Both the position numbers and the translations under genes were made by a program. A stretch of DNA of 64,000 nucleotides from Pseudeuparius sepicola. Its lineage: Eukaryota; Arthropoda; Insecta; Coleoptera; Anthribidae. The stretch's first letter is position 1; each line of letters starts with the position of its first letter. The notes under the pieces are model-generated. The model was not told the origin of the DNA. It searched no databases and saw nothing but the letters and a program-made list of their open reading frames with translations. The stretch spans positions 143,442,257 to 143,506,256 of the forward strand of contig OY987298.1 of NCBI GenBank assembly GCA_963920635.1. Reading direction: 5' to 3'. This document shows, piece after piece, positions 1-11,614 of this stretch.

Positions 1-763
1 GAATACGTGGTTTCATTTTTGACCACCAGTTCAGTTACACCCTGTATTTCTGACCTATGTCCTATGCTGCCTGGCTATTTTTAAAAGTTCTTTTTTCACC
101 ATTCCTTCTTCAAATTGCAGCCCCTTTTCGTTCAGCCATTCAATAATATTCGCTTTTCTCCAAGAACTCGTTGGAAGCTTCTCCACTAGTCTAGAACTTG
201 CATTGCCCATCACAAGTTTGTTATCCTTTTCCACACGGAGGGTATATATCTCTTTACCTCAGAGAAATAACCAAGGATAGAGGGAGTAAGAACAAAAAGT
301 AAACAGAGCCAACATCTTTTTGAGTGATCCCACGTACTCCATTGTTTACAGCATTTCATTTCAAAATAGACGGGTTTAATAATGGGATTAAATGAAGGCA
401 CACGTCCTCCTATAAAGCTAAATTAACAAATATAGTTATTAATTTCTTGTACGTAACAATTTTAAACTAAAACTAAATTTCGCTGTATTTATAGTAGCTA
501 ATTATCGTATGTAATATCACAAGTGCCGGGCATTTTATCGATAATTTTTTCGAAAGCGCTATTTTGCTTAGAAAGATCACGAATTAATTGGTCTTTTATT
601 TTCTGATAAAATCGCTCGAGGGATTTTATCTTTGAAAATAAAAGCCCAATTGGTACGAGTGGTTTTGCTAATGGGCAAAATAGTGCTTGAGAATAACATT
701 ATTTAGAAAATTTTCCGGCACGAGTGGTATTTGTCGAGATTATTTCACGAACACGATTTAAAA
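1..763. other. Intergenic, no gene seen
   Basis: AT-rich sequence with only short, unconvincing ORFs. The stretch around 259-287 is an inverted match to a piece near 1608-1635, and a third relative lies near 35195-35215, so at least this part belongs to a dispersed repeat. No RNA gene or promoter could be supported. Confidence 0.5.
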
Positions 764-1261
764 ATTTCTGTATTAATTTTTTCTATGTTTACATTTCCAA
801 AACGACTCATTTTGAACGAGTTTATTGACAGCTTCGACTGTAAAGTTCGAGTAAACAAACATGACGCTTGGATATCCAAGGCAAATGCGATTATACCTTA
901 TACACCCTGCTGGCGTTGGTTTATTTTCTGAATGTGTGTCATAAATTTAGACGGAGACAGAGGTCTAATAACAATTTAGCAATGTACAAGTTGTATAAAT
1001 TCATTGATACAATGCTTAGTAATACCGCAACATAATTTATAAGCTGCATAATTTAGAACATTGTAAAACACACCAATTTTAAGAAGTACGTGTTTGTATC
1101 GAACAGATTCGCGGTTGCTAAGAAGTGATAATTGCACAAAAGTGGTATAACCGCTTTGGTATGCACAAGTGAAATTATTATCGCTAGCAGAGGCATATGA
1201 TTGGTTGGATTTTTATGGAAGGAGCTACCTTATTGGATGCAAGCAGTGTGAGGGAAATAAT
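764..1261. repeat. Dispersed repeat, copy 1 (direct repeat of 4245-4665)
   Basis: This block aligns by eye in the same orientation with 4245-4665. Shared landmarks include the start (ttctgtattaattttttc), the middle (aaacaaacatgacgcttgg) and the end (ttattggatgcaagcag). Small indels account for the difference in length. The short ORFs in it are not shared intact between the copies, so they are not genes. The family was not recognised and no terminal inverted repeats were found. Confidence 0.6.
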
Positions 1262-1834
1262 CACTTTAATAAAATCGTCACAGGCACCTCAATCCGCCCA
1301 ACATGGCAACGGCGACGTTGCTGCCGCGGGAGCCGCGTTGGTTAACTCGGCGTTATTTGTTTTGTGTTTGCCCAGCAAGTCAAGTTTTCCCATTGCTTAC
1401 GTATGCATTTTTCGTGTTTTCAATTGTCTTTCGGTTAATTTATAGGCTATTTATTAGTATTTAGGATATAGTGATTGATTTTGTATCTAACCAAACCTAA
1501 CCTATCACAGGTAAACGTTGTACGCACGGGCCTAATGTTCGTTTACTTCGGTAAATTTGCATAAGATGTTGGTTGACTACAAACGTGTGTATTTTCATGC
1601 TGTTGCTCCCTCTGTCCTTGGTTATTTCTCTGAGCTCTTGACCAACCACCCTTCCATAAAAGCTTGAGAACTTTGAATATTTTTGTCTTTCCATACTTCT
1701 TTTTAAACAGTACTTATGTCTCTCGTTTAATCAAGTTTCATCCAAGTAAGAAATGTTTCTTAAATAAAATATTCTTTACGAGATAAACTCACGACGCAGT
1801 GCCCAATATTTCCGGGGTACCCTGTATACGGCAG
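1262..1834. other. Intergenic, fragments of dispersed repeats
   Basis: The segment near 1260-1310 (tcactttaataaaatcgtca followed by cgcccaacatggcaac) and the segment 1551-1640 (gcataagatgttggttgac ... ggttatttctctgag) both recur, closer together, at 35066-35215. The two pieces are therefore parts of one dispersed repeat, here separated by extra sequence. No coding potential is visible. Confidence 0.5.
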
Positions 1835-2958
1835 CACGGGCGTAGCCAGGATTTAGTTTTGGGGGGGGTTTAGTTTGAGAAGTAAATAAAACAACAAAAA
1901 TATACTTACATGAAATTTAATATCTATATATTCATCCGAAAAACTACGACATATTTATAAAGTTCTTAACTTTAAATGAAATGGATAAATTAATTTCGTT
2001 CCTCTGCGCTAAATCTAAAACCATTAAAGAAGAAATCTTCGGCTTTTTCTTTGAAATATATCCACTACTTCATCTGCATGAATTTCTGTTCCATAGTGAA
2101 TGTTCATTAACCATTAAGTCTGTTTTCACTTGTAGTGTTTCGTAAATAGTTTTTCAGTCTCCTTAGGCTCGAAAAAGACCTTTCTGGGGTAGCAGTGGAT
2201 ACAGGAATGGTAGCCAAGATTTGTAGTAATGTGTAAATATTAGGATAAAGGTTTTTATCGCACATATCTAGGCATTCCAAACTAGATTTCGCGGTAGGCA
2301 GTCTTCTTATCAGCATGCAAGGTAGCTGAAGCTTTGATAGCTAAATCCAAATTTGTTTCTTTATTAGAAAGCCCTTGACCTTGACTACACCACTTTTTCC
2401 AGTAGTCCATACCTTTAGGTTTATCACCCTTCCTTTTTTCCCCTCCATTTTTCGACAGTAATAATGATTCACGTATCTATCCTTAACAAGGTCATCGAAT
2501 AACAGTGCACTAAAATTACTCACTTACACGGTACAGTTAATTCTCTTCACTATTCGTTCACCACTTTTCACTTTTATTCGCTTCGAGTTCGCATGGAACA
2601 ATACTGCCGTAAGCGTGGTCACGCGCCGCGGCGCCGCTTATATAGCAGCCCAGTAGCCGTCCAGAAACTTCCACGAACTTCCACAAAGTTCCGCTCATTT
2701 CGACCTAGGAGCGTGGCGAATAATCGAGAAACAACGCAAAGTGTCCCTACAATACAAAATAGTTCGGCTGCAACTGCGTCTGCCTCTCGTCAAAAGATGG
2801 CGCTAGGCGCTACTATTACTACATAATATATTCAAACGTGATAATAATTTAACTCTTCACTCCTCGTATTTTTTCGGTATAATATTAGGTAATATTTTGC
2901 TTATTTCGGGGGGGGGGGGGTTTGAACCCCCGAAACCCCCCCCTTGGCTACGCCCGTG
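1835..2958 (-). mobile_element. hAT-type DNA transposon, internally deleted, with 8-bp target duplication
   Basis: The ends are inverted repeats (cacgggcgtagcca at 1835; tggctacgcccgtg ending at 2958). Both flanks carry the same 8 bp, tacggcag, at 1827-1834 and 2959-2966, which is the duplication length of hAT transposons. Runs of G and C lie just inside the ends. The element is about 1.1 kb, far shorter than an autonomous hAT, and retains only the C-terminal transposase remnant annotated separately. A second copy of the family is at 26530-27175. Confidence 0.88.
2107..2316 (-). pseudogene. hAT transposase, C-terminal dimerisation-domain remnant
   Basis: The minus-strand translation contains a block reading STATPERSFSSLRRLKNYLR followed by NTTSENRLNG. 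This is the typical end of hAT transposases, where the C-terminal dimerisation region carries the (S/T)xxxERxFSxL signature. The catalytic RNase H-like core and the BED zinc finger are missing, and here the frame stops soon after NRLNG. In the related copy at 26713-27009 the same frame continues for about 30 residues (LALMNIHYGTEIHADE). It is a relic inside the 1835-2958 element, not a host gene. Confidence 0.75.
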
Positions 2959-4244
2959 TACGGCAGTACAACTACCGCTTATCCATCTAGCTTACGTTGC
3001 GGACCAGCCGTGCACTCGTCGCGTCTTTTAAAGTAAAATTTAAGGGCGGCTTTGGCCCGACATTCGCCAGCGCCCTAATCTCGTCTTATCCCTCCCATTT
3101 CTCCACCTTTTCCTTGTCTCTCCCCCCGGCGGGGACATAACGACCTTCCGGCCCGATACTGACGAAGGAATTACCGTTTAGGTCTTATCGCTTCCAGTAT
3201 GTTGCCCATAGGAACCGCGCTCAGTAAGCAAGACTAGGACAGTATAATATTCGAAAAGTTGCATTAAAGAATATGGTCAAAAGTATACGTAGTATCGAAA
3301 ATACTTCATTTATATGAGACCTGTCTTCGTAAAATCGTTGACTCAGTCAACGCCGACATGCGACATGGTCCCGGTTCGTCAACCGAGTTTTGTTTGGGTT
3401 GCAAGGAATAAATAAACAGATTATGCTTAGGTGATGATATGTACATGTCGGCGCCGTCGTCATGTTATAGTTTTAAGATAGCCGAGTTCTCGATATTGAT
3501 GTTTTAAAACCTTGGCTAGTAGGTGTTTTGTCACATATGAATCAGACTCATCTGTGGATGGGTGTTCTTTGTTTCAAATCCAGAATAATAGATCTCCTTT
3601 TCATTGTGTTTTTGTATGTTTTCTATTCATAAATCAAAGTGACACCCCAATTAGTGAAGTGTAAAATAAAATAGGTAGGTGTTATTGAATATGTATGGGT
3701 TAACTATCACTTAGTACAAAAAATGTTATGGGAGATCGAAAAATTAGACTTGCCAAAATAAAATTTCAAAAATTTTCTAACATTTGTCTTAAGTCTAAAT
3801 TTTTTTTTTCCAAATTGTATTAAACCCCTCAAAAAACGCCGCCTATGGACGCCCGCGCGGCGTGTCTTAAAATTTCGTCTATGTCAATGGTAGTGACAGG
3901 TAGTGAAATAGCGCGGCGATGCCACGTCTATCAATTTATCCGAGGATTCCCCACAAAATTTCGATTTCCTTTTAAAAACTATTACTTTCTAAGGAACATG
4001 TAGAATGCCAATGAAACACCTGCCTAACTGACATTTCCAGGATTGTATTGCACCATTTTCTGTTTTCTTGCTTTTTTACATTAAAAGTCACACAACACAA
4101 CATTCACATTTTCTAAATCTGTTTGGGGATCTCTTGGTTTCCCTCTGCTATTCCTTTTGTTTGAAGCGAGGTACTCACTCAGCCTGACGACCACGACAAG
4201 GTGGATCCTCCTCCGACAGGAAAACCCCGAAGGGGATTTAATAT
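2959..4244. other. Intergenic, no gene seen
   Basis: No ORF longer than about 60 codons with recognisable content, no terminal repeats and no RNA gene were seen. A C-rich pyrimidine tract lies at about 3085-3130, and 3790-3815 is T-rich. Confidence 0.4.
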
Positions 4245-4665
4245 TTTCTGTATTAATTTTTTCTATGTTTACATTTCTAAAACTACTCATTTTGAACCAT
4301 AGTTTATTGACAGCTTCGACTGCATGTAGCGTCATTCGAGTAAACAAACATGACGCTTGGATATCCAAGGCAAATGAGATTATACCTACACCCTGTTAGC
4401 GTTGGTTTATTTTCTGAATGTGTGTCATGAATTTAAACGGAGACGGAGGTCTAATAACAACAATTTAGCAATGTAAAAGTTATATAAATTCATTGATACA
4501 ACAGATTCGTGGTTGCTAAGCAACGAAGTGATAATTGCACAAGTGGTATTACCGCTTTGCTTTTGCACAAGTGCAATTATCGCTAGCAGAGGCATATTAT
4601 GATTGGTTTGATTTTTGTGGAAGGAGCTATCTTATTGGATGCAAGCAGTATGAGGGAAATAATCG
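4245..4665. repeat. Dispersed repeat, copy 2 (direct repeat of 764-1261)
   Basis: This is the second copy of the block described at 764-1261, in the same orientation and with small indels. The short ORFs here (for example 4157-4399) share peptide stretches with the first copy, but their frames are not conserved end to end. That argues for a decayed mobile element rather than a gene pair. Confidence 0.6.
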
Positions 4666-5152
4666 GATCAATACACCATCAATGCTTCGGTAGACCAAAA
4701 TGCCTCTGCGGTGACTTGACGTTATTCCAATAATCGCATTCGAAATGCCCCCGATCATTGCTTGGTATCCGCCGCGCGGCGATGCCCAGTGATCTTGATT
4801 GATTGCGGATAAACGCGCGGCTTTTCGGACCGTTTGTCCGCCTGATTCGACTTTAATTCGTCGGTGCTAAGACAATAGCCGACGCCGGTAGGATCATTTA
4901 TCAGTGGCCGACTAGACACGGACACGATGCGGGGATTTACTAGCTGTAACAAATTCGGGAGCAAATGAGATTATTTATAGGCGCGGCCGGCGCGGGGTAA
5001 CTGGGGGAATTCGTTATTAATTTGGATTTGGAAGGGAGTCTATTAGCATTAGCCTCCATGTTGGATTTCGTTTTTTTTAAGTTACTCTTTAAAGCTCTGT
5101 TTTTTTCACGGCTATTGAAAAATACAAAAATACACTTTTTTATGTATGTGTG
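4666..5152. other. Intergenic, no gene seen
   Basis: GC-richer sequence around 4740-5000, then a T-rich stretch near 5066-5110 just before the palindromic element at 5155. No supported coding region. Confidence 0.4.
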
Positions 5153-5352
5153 TACGGGGTGATCCAAACTGGACGCCCCAGGCCTACAGCGGGAACACGA
5201 AAACTCAAAATAAAATTTCGAAAAGGGGATCTTAAATGGGACATACTAAGGTCCAGTTTTGACCGAAAATTAGCTTTTTTAATGTTTGGGAAAATGGCCG
5301 CTGTGACGCCATCGATGTTATTTTCCCAGAAACATACCAGTTTTTCTCTATA

Positions 5353-6322
5353 CCGGGTGATTCACGTAAGTGGTTCATTAGAAGCTTACGGGGAAGGAGT
5401 GCGAATTTTGATTTGAAATTTTGGTTACTTATATAACGGGTTGTAAACTTTCTTTCTAAAATATATTCAACTTCCGATCACTTCCGGTTATACCGGAAGT
5501 CGATAGTAACTTTGTTATTTCAAATAGAACACCCGATATATTATTACACCATTTGGTTTCCTATTAAATTCCAAATCTTTTTTATGAATATAATATGTGT
5601 ACCCTATTCCTAACTTTTTTCGAGATATTCGCAAATTTTTGATTTTTTTGAGTGTTGCAGCCATCGACCATAGTAATGATAACTTTGAAATTTATGAATC
5701 TGGAAAACTGAAATTTTGGACTGTCGTAGGCGAAAGTCAACTTTATTAAATGCTCTGTATGCCATTTCAAAATATTGAACAGGATGTTCGGGAAAAAATT
5801 CCCAATATCAACATCGAAAAATTGAAAAATCTCTTTTTTTTTCAAATGAAACCCATATTTTTTTATTGCACCATTGAAATGCTTGTGAAAAGACAGTTCA
5901 AAAAGATATAACACACTATATCTCTAAATGAGGCGGTTGCTAAAGTTGACTTTCGCCTACGACAGTCCAAAATTTCAGTTTTCCAGATTCATAAATTTCA
6001 AAGTTATCATTACTACGGTCGATGGCTGCAACACTCAAAAAAATCAAAAATTTGCGAATATCTTGAAAAGGGTTAGGAATGGGGTACACACTATATTCAT
6101 AAAAAATATTTGGAATTTAATATGGAACCAAATGGTGTAATAATATATAGGGTGTTCTATTTGAAATAACAAAGCTATCGACTTCCGGTATAACCGGAAG
6201 TGATCGGAAGTGGAAAATATTTTAGAAAAAAAGTTTACTACCCGTTATAACCAAAATTTCAAATCAAAATTAGCACTCCTTCCCCGTAAGCTTCTAATGA
6301 ACCACTTACGTGAATCACCCTG
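5353..6322. mobile_element. Second MITE nested in the first, nearly a full palindrome
   Basis: Arms of about 390 bp start at gggtgattcacgtaagtgg (5355) and its inverse ending at caccctg (6322), with TA on each side (5351-5352, 6323-6324). The arms share long stretches, for example ttccggttataccggaag near 5484 and its complement near 6185. The central spacer is about 190 bp. This copy interrupts the outer element's arms and is therefore younger. It has no coding capacity. Confidence 0.8.
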
Positions 6323-6324
6323 TA

Positions 6325-6530
6325 TATTGAAAGTTCTTATCATTCTCAACAAGTTTTGTAGGGAAAGATTTTCTGTATCTTTTATTGTTCAAAATATATA
6401 GCTAGCTAGATTTCGAATAGAAAAAAATTTCATGTTTTTACATATTTCACCCTGTAGATTTGGAACAACAAAAGATACAGAAAATTTCTTTCTATAAAAG
6501 TTGTTGAGAATGATAAGGACTTTCAATATA
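6325..6530. repeat. Small palindrome between two MITE termini
   Basis: The inverted arms tattgaaagttcttatcatt (from 6325) and its complement ending at 6530 enclose about 60 bp. On the left it touches the ccctgta end of the nested MITE. On the right it touches a 40-bp fragment of the same MITE terminus (cagggtgattcacgtaag at 6532). The arrangement suggests a third, related palindromic element that shares this terminal sequence. Confidence 0.6.
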
Positions 6531-6778
6531 CAGGGTGATTCACGTAAGTGGTTCATTAGAAGCTTACGGGGAGAATATAGGAAAGAAAAACTAGTATGTT
6601 TCTGGGGAAATAATATCGATGACGTCACTGCGGCCATTTTCCCAAACATCAAAGAAGCTAATTTTCGGTCAAAATTGGACCTTAGTATGTCCCATTTAAG
6701 ATCCCCTTTTCGAAATTTTATTTTGAGTTTTCGTGTTTCCGCTGTAGGCCTGGGGCGTCGAGTTTGGATTACCCTGTA

Positions 6779-8340
6779 CAGGGTGGCTCACTATAATTTG
6801 ACACGCCCCATAACTTGTTAGTTTTTGAGGTTAGATAAAAGTTTTTTACAAAAGATTGAGATACTAATACTAATACTAGAAAGCCGTGGCAGACATAACT
6901 TATGTTTGTATATTTTTGGATTATTGAATTCTATGCCTTTTTCCGATTCCAACGAAGTATGTTATAAATATGTTCGCTCCAACCGTTTGTTCAGAACTGA
7001 CCCTTTTTGCGAGGGACTACACCTCGCGTCATAGGTTGCCATGGAAGACAAATGCCAAATTATAGTAATAATTATTGACAGTTTGCAAGTATATTCACGC
7101 ATTGGAAAATAAAGTGGGCTATATTAAGATTTCAGAGAAAAATTATAAATGGAAATTGAGAGAAATGTGGAGCATTTTTAATACGTATATCCTTTTTCTA
7201 AAAAAATGTTAAGTATTGTCGTTTTCAATAAAAATTAAATTTCAAACAATAAATCTGACGAAGGTTATTAACTTTTTTTTTTCATTTTGTTTATTAACTA
7301 TGTCGCAAAATTTCAGCTCAATCGATTGGGTGGAACTGATTTAAAATCGAATTACAACATTTGACCACATACCTACATTAAAAGCTTGTAATAAAATCCA
7401 TTACTTGTGAACTTTGTTGCTAGATGTTTAATTTTCTTCTTATTTTAGTTATTTCTTCCTTGTTTTGTGTAACTACCACCTTTTATTATAAAAGAAACTA
7501 TGTTTCTGTTTCCCCATTTCATTTTGTTTTGTGTTATTATACTTTGTTTGTTCGCATGTCAGTACACTCTATTCATACTAAATGCAAGTGGGGCGTAAAC
7601 ATTTACACGATGGAAGCACGTGAACAATTCTGAGGGCTAATACGAGGCAGGGCCGCATTAAGGACGATCACTATGAATTTTATGATATAAAATATTAAAA
7701 TAATATGCCCCAGTATAAAGCACTTTAAAAACAAACTTTTATGGCACACCTAATCATTCACTTACCTGCAAATTTCTACTATTAACACAAATCGTAGCTT
7801 CAACAATTAATAAGCAGCGAAACACAGACTCGCTGCACTCGCCCGCCGGGCCAGACTTTATTGCCGGCTAGCCGATAGCAAGCCGATAACGTGCGTATCA
7901 CGCTCTAGCTATGCAACAACTTGTGTTTATGTTTCACTTGCGTTTAGTTTGAATATAGTTTAGGTATAGCGTTTTATCCCAAGGTAAGCATAAAGTGACA
8001 TAGTAGGGTGGTATTTTATAGACTTTTAAAGATTGCTTGATAATATGCTTAATTGGAAATAATTAGCAATTGAAAATTTAACGTAAATATGAATAAATTT
8101 ATACAAACTATATGTCATCTTGGGAGATGAACCGTATTAGTAATCGGAAAGGAATCAAGATAAGTTGAGTAGGTATAATTGCGGTTAGGGCTTATGGGTC
8201 GAAAGTTCTCTGGTAGTGTGTTGGAACATAATGTTTAGTTGTGGAGTTGTGTACTTTCCAAAATAGTGTACATACCTTTTAGTATAACATATTGGCTAAC
8301 TACGAATTCCATAAGCAAAGGCTCTAGCAAGCAAAACTGC
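6779..8340. other. Intergenic with two unpaired transposon-like termini
   Basis: Directly after the MITE, cagggtggctcactataatt (6779) looks like a Tc1/mariner terminus, but I found no matching inverse. At about 7648, cagggccgcattaagg resembles a hAT-type end, again without a visible partner. The ORF at 7424-7633 is T-rich and hydrophobic with no recognisable motif. No gene is supported. Confidence 0.35.
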
Positions 8341-8348
8341 CCCATTAT

Positions 8349-9408
8349 CATAGACGTAACTAGGTCGTATTTTTAGGGGGGGGGATGATCAGGACCGGCT
8401 CAAGATTTTGCGGAGCCGGGTGCCGCATGAAAATGCGGGGCCCCGCCAAGGAATTATTTAATCCATTAAGAAGAAATTTTTGAAAGTCGGTACTTACGCT
8501 AGTAACAAAGGTATATTTTTTACATGTCATTGTGTAAAATGGGAGGCCGGGGCTACGAGTTTGGATCACTTCTGTGACGTATATACGAATTAATTTCGAG
8601 TGGTGGAGGGACAATTTTTGTGTCTTGTTTTTAAAGAAGGGCATTTAAAATAATTTCAAAAAATGCGCCGCAGCCGAAATTTTTTTCAACATTTAAAGAA
8701 AATTATATAAAATTAGTCTTGGGAAATCCCAATATCTTCAAATTTACAAGCTGAAGTTAATATTTTCAAATTCCGAAATGGGGTTCGGTCCCACCCTTCT
8801 AAATACGTTACTGATTGGATCACCCTGTACCACCCAAAAACGTTAATTTTAAGGCTTCAAAAAATAATGTATAGGTCTATCTACTGGTAATTTTGAATCA
8901 TCTTTAATTCATTTAAGAAAAAACATTATGAAAAAGTAGAACTTTCCGAGTAGAAACCAGAGAAAAAATGTTAGGAATGTCTGCTATTTTGTGATGCAAG
9001 ATTATTTACATAGTACATATTATAACGAAACAACAATACACTGGATGAATAACAAAATAAAAGTCTGGAGTCTGGCACAGCAAAGGTACATTCTCCGACG
9101 CCCGTCTCGTCTCTCTTTCTCTCGGCAGCAGGCACGGTGTGTTCGCTCTCGCTTGCGCGTTTAAATTTCAGTCGGATTTTGTGGGGGCACAAGGCGCAAG
9201 ATTCCGCAAGAGCAAGCGATTCGTCGAAACTGGTAAAAAGGCGCGTGCGGTGTTCGCTGTGTTGCGTAACGTTGCGTTGTCAGAATGTTAGATCTATTCT
9301 GTTTACGAGAAGCATATCTTCGCACATCCTTTACATTTTAGGGAGGGCTAATAGAAATGTAGGGGGGGATGAGCCCCCCTAGCCCCCCCCCCTTTAGTTA
9401 CGTCTATG
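8349..9408. mobile_element. hAT-type nonautonomous element with 8-bp target duplication
   Basis: The ends are inverted (catagacgtaacta at 8349; tagttacgtctatg ending at 9408) and are followed inward by G runs and C runs. The 8 bp cccattat occurs on both sides (8341-8348 and 9409-9416). No transposase motif is readable in any frame. Inside, near 8391, caggaccggctcaagat resembles another hAT-like end, so a nested fragment is possible. The 73-94-codon ORFs here carry no motif. Confidence 0.88.
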
Positions 9409-9416
9409 CCCATTAT

Positions 9417-10014
9417 ATTTTTAACAGGTAGCTCTTCTGTGTTCTGTGGTATTAATTATGTATGTACAGGTACCGCAAGAGAAGGTTGAACCTTCTTCAG
9501 GCACATTCACCGATGCGATCAGAGATATCGTATCGTTAGTCTCCGCTCACCCGCCCATTTATGGCTGATTAGTCCGCGCAGTCTACGCGTTATCATCAAA
9601 AGTCTGCTCTAAAAACACGCTCTAAAGAAAACAACGCCCGTCCATAACACATCGGGGGAAAATCGGCTCATCTCTCCGCCGCTCGGTACCCTGGGGTACC
9701 GCTCGACCGGCACCCATCGATGGCCATTCGCGGCGGCGCGCTAGCTGCCGTATAAGCCGCAATTAGGGCCATTAATTAGGAGGAATCCGAGCTGGCGGGC
9801 GTGGATGGAAATCCGCGCCGGTATAAACTGTTCCCCGAATAAAAACTGGTTAGATGGCGGCCCATCGTCGGTAGCGGGAATCCTGACGGTTCGGTATCGC
9901 ACGGTATCGGGGCGCGCATGCGTATAGCGTGAGTACGGCACTACTGCCAAACTTATTTTTGAAGATTTGATCGATTTATCCATTAACTTTTTAACTTCAA
10001 AGCGGAATTGTCAC
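9417..10014. other. Intergenic, no gene seen
   Basis: GC-richer sequence around 9480-9930 with no recognisable coding frame. The minus-strand ORF 9741-9983 shows no motif. Confidence 0.4.
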
Positions 10015-10021
10015 CTATAAC

Positions 10022-10888
10022 CTGGACCAACACTATATTAAAGACCCGAGCATGCCGTCATATTTCATTGTTGTTTACGGATTAAGGTGGCGCTACACGA
10101 CGAAAAAAATTATAGGTTATAGGAGGGCATTCTGGGGGTATTGGGATGTCAGTTTCTGACGTTTAAAAAATCCAAAATTTTAAATATCCAGCTTTATTAC
10201 GATTTACCTTCTTTTTACGGTAACGAATTGTCTTTGCATCCAGTATTTGCCAGTTTTATCCTATTAATACGGCTTTTCGAGGTAGATTTGTTTGTGATAA
10301 CATGAAATTTTCGCGCACATGAAGAAAATGGTATGCACAGACCATTAGGTGAATTTCAGAAGAACAAACACTATTTTGGAATTATGGTATGATCTGATCA
10401 ACCAGCTGAAGAAGTGAAAATTAAAGATATTATTTTGGAGGAGTATTCTTTAACGTATGCAGGAATGAAAATAGAAAATTTTGTTTATAGCTTCAAAGCG
10501 AACCAATAGTCCTCCATATAAAGAATAAACTGAAAAATCTAATGTGTTTTATGCTTTCACATACTACAACTAGCCATGGACTGCGTTTCAAACCAAAAGG
10601 TACCAAATACTCTTGCTTGCTTTTTAGAACCGCTTTTCTTAGAAAATGTATGGCAATATGCCATGTGAACTTGTCAAATTAGAGGGACATAACAAACAAA
10701 TATTTTATTTTATTTTGAATATTAACTTCGTTGTAACAGACATATTTGCATGTTTTTATTTTATAAAAGATTCTGCAACAATGGTGTTTTAACTAAAAGC
10801 ACCTTGTATATTTGTTTCGTCGTGTGGCGCCAGTGGCGATCGTTTGAAACAGCGCTATGCACAGGTCTTTAATATAGTGTTGGTCCAG
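10022..10888. mobile_element. TIR element (hAT-like MITE) with about 7-bp target duplication
   Basis: The left end ctggaccaacactatatta (10022) is inverted at the right end, which finishes tagtgttggtccag at 10888. A second inner match (gtggcgctacacgacgaaa near 10087 and its complement near 10818) extends the arms. The 7 bp ctataac lies on both sides (10015-10021, 10889-10895), close to the hAT duplication length. No transposase frame is visible. Its right edge was later the target of an R1-like insertion. Confidence 0.7.
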
Positions 10889-10898
10889 CTATAACAAC

Positions 10899-11614
10899 TT
10901 GGGGACTCGATGCAGAGAAAAGTAGCAATTAGAATATGCAGAGATTATCGCAGCACTGAGGCAGCGAGGGTGCTGGCGAGAGTGATTCCGCTTGACTTGT
11001 TAGCGCAAGAGAGATCGGAAACCATGGGGGCAAATAAGACGCAGAAGCGAGAAGCCCGACAAGTTACGCTGGGTAGGTGGCAACGTAGATGGAGCGCAAG
11101 TACAGGCGATGTGCGGCTTCACCGGTTGATCCCTGATATCACAGTGTGGCACCAAAGACCCCCCGGGGAAATGGATTTCCACCTTGCCCAGATGATGATT
11201 TCACACGGCTCGTTTGGAGCATATCTAAAGAGGATTGGGAAAAGAGAGGACGATACATGCACGTACTGTGGAGAACAAAGAGATGACGCGGAACACACAA
11301 TCTTCAGATGCACAAGGTGGGAGATGTGGAGAGGTGAAATGGAGGCCTGCACGGGTGTGGGAGTTACCCCGGAGAACGTAGTTACCCTCATGCTACGAGA
11401 CCAGGGCTCATGGAACGGTGTCCGGGACTGCGTGGCACAAATAATGTCTACAAAACTAAAAGAGGAATAGAAGACAACCGACCTGGTGAAGGAATGTGAA
11501 AACGGTACCGCCAGGTATGTAGGAGAAGAAGGGGGAGGGGTTTTAGTCGGTAAGAATCCGACACTACCCACTAGGGGTGTCTTATGTAAGATTTGCCCTC
11601 CTCCTTAAAAAAAA
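10899..11614 (+). mobile_element. R1-like non-LTR retrotransposon, 5'-truncated, with 12-bp target duplication
   Basis: The insertion is flanked by agctataacaac on both sides (10887-10898 and 11615-11626, the last base of the A-run being shared). It ends in a short A-tract (11607-11615), has a 3' UTR of about 140 bp after the stop at 11470, and is missing its 5' part. These are hallmarks of target-primed reverse transcription. The coding remnant is annotated separately. Confidence 0.85.
10910..11470 (+). pseudogene. R1-like retrotransposon polyprotein, C-terminal remnant
   Basis: An open frame of 186 codons continues open to the truncation point, so the methionine at 10910 is probably internal. 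Residues 117-134 form a zinc knuckle C-x2-C-x8-H-x4-C (CTYC...AEH...C). This is the C-terminal motif of R1/I-type retrotransposons, lying after the reverse transcriptase. The preceding region (WHQRPPGEMDFHLAQMMISH) fits the thumb-to-knuckle linker of those proteins. Reverse transcriptase and endonuclease are absent, so this piece cannot act alone. It is uninterrupted by stops, which suggests a fairly recent insertion. Confidence 0.75.

Larger units (their letters stand above)
5155..6776. mobile_element. Tc1/mariner-type MITE (outer element of a nested palindrome)
   Basis: Long terminal inverted repeats run inward from cggggtgatccaaactgg (5155) and from the right end ccaaactcg...ttggattaccctg at 6776, each about 200 bp, with TA on both outer sides (5153-5154, 6777-6778). 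TA duplication and CAGGGTGATTC-like ends are usual for Tc1/mariner derivatives. The left arm (5155-5350) and right arm (about 6574-6776) match, and later insertions lie between them. No transposase is encoded. The 75-106-codon ORFs here appear in both arms in opposite orientation, as expected for palindromic noncoding DNA. Confidence 0.8.

Noticed and set aside
2593..2826. 77-codon Arg/Ser-rich ORF
   Set aside because: It lies in the terminal part of a hAT element, has no homologous frame in the second copy beyond a few residues, and has no motif.
5582..5914. 110-codon ORF and its mirrored partner at 5928-6140
   Set aside because: Both are readings of the arms of a palindromic MITE.
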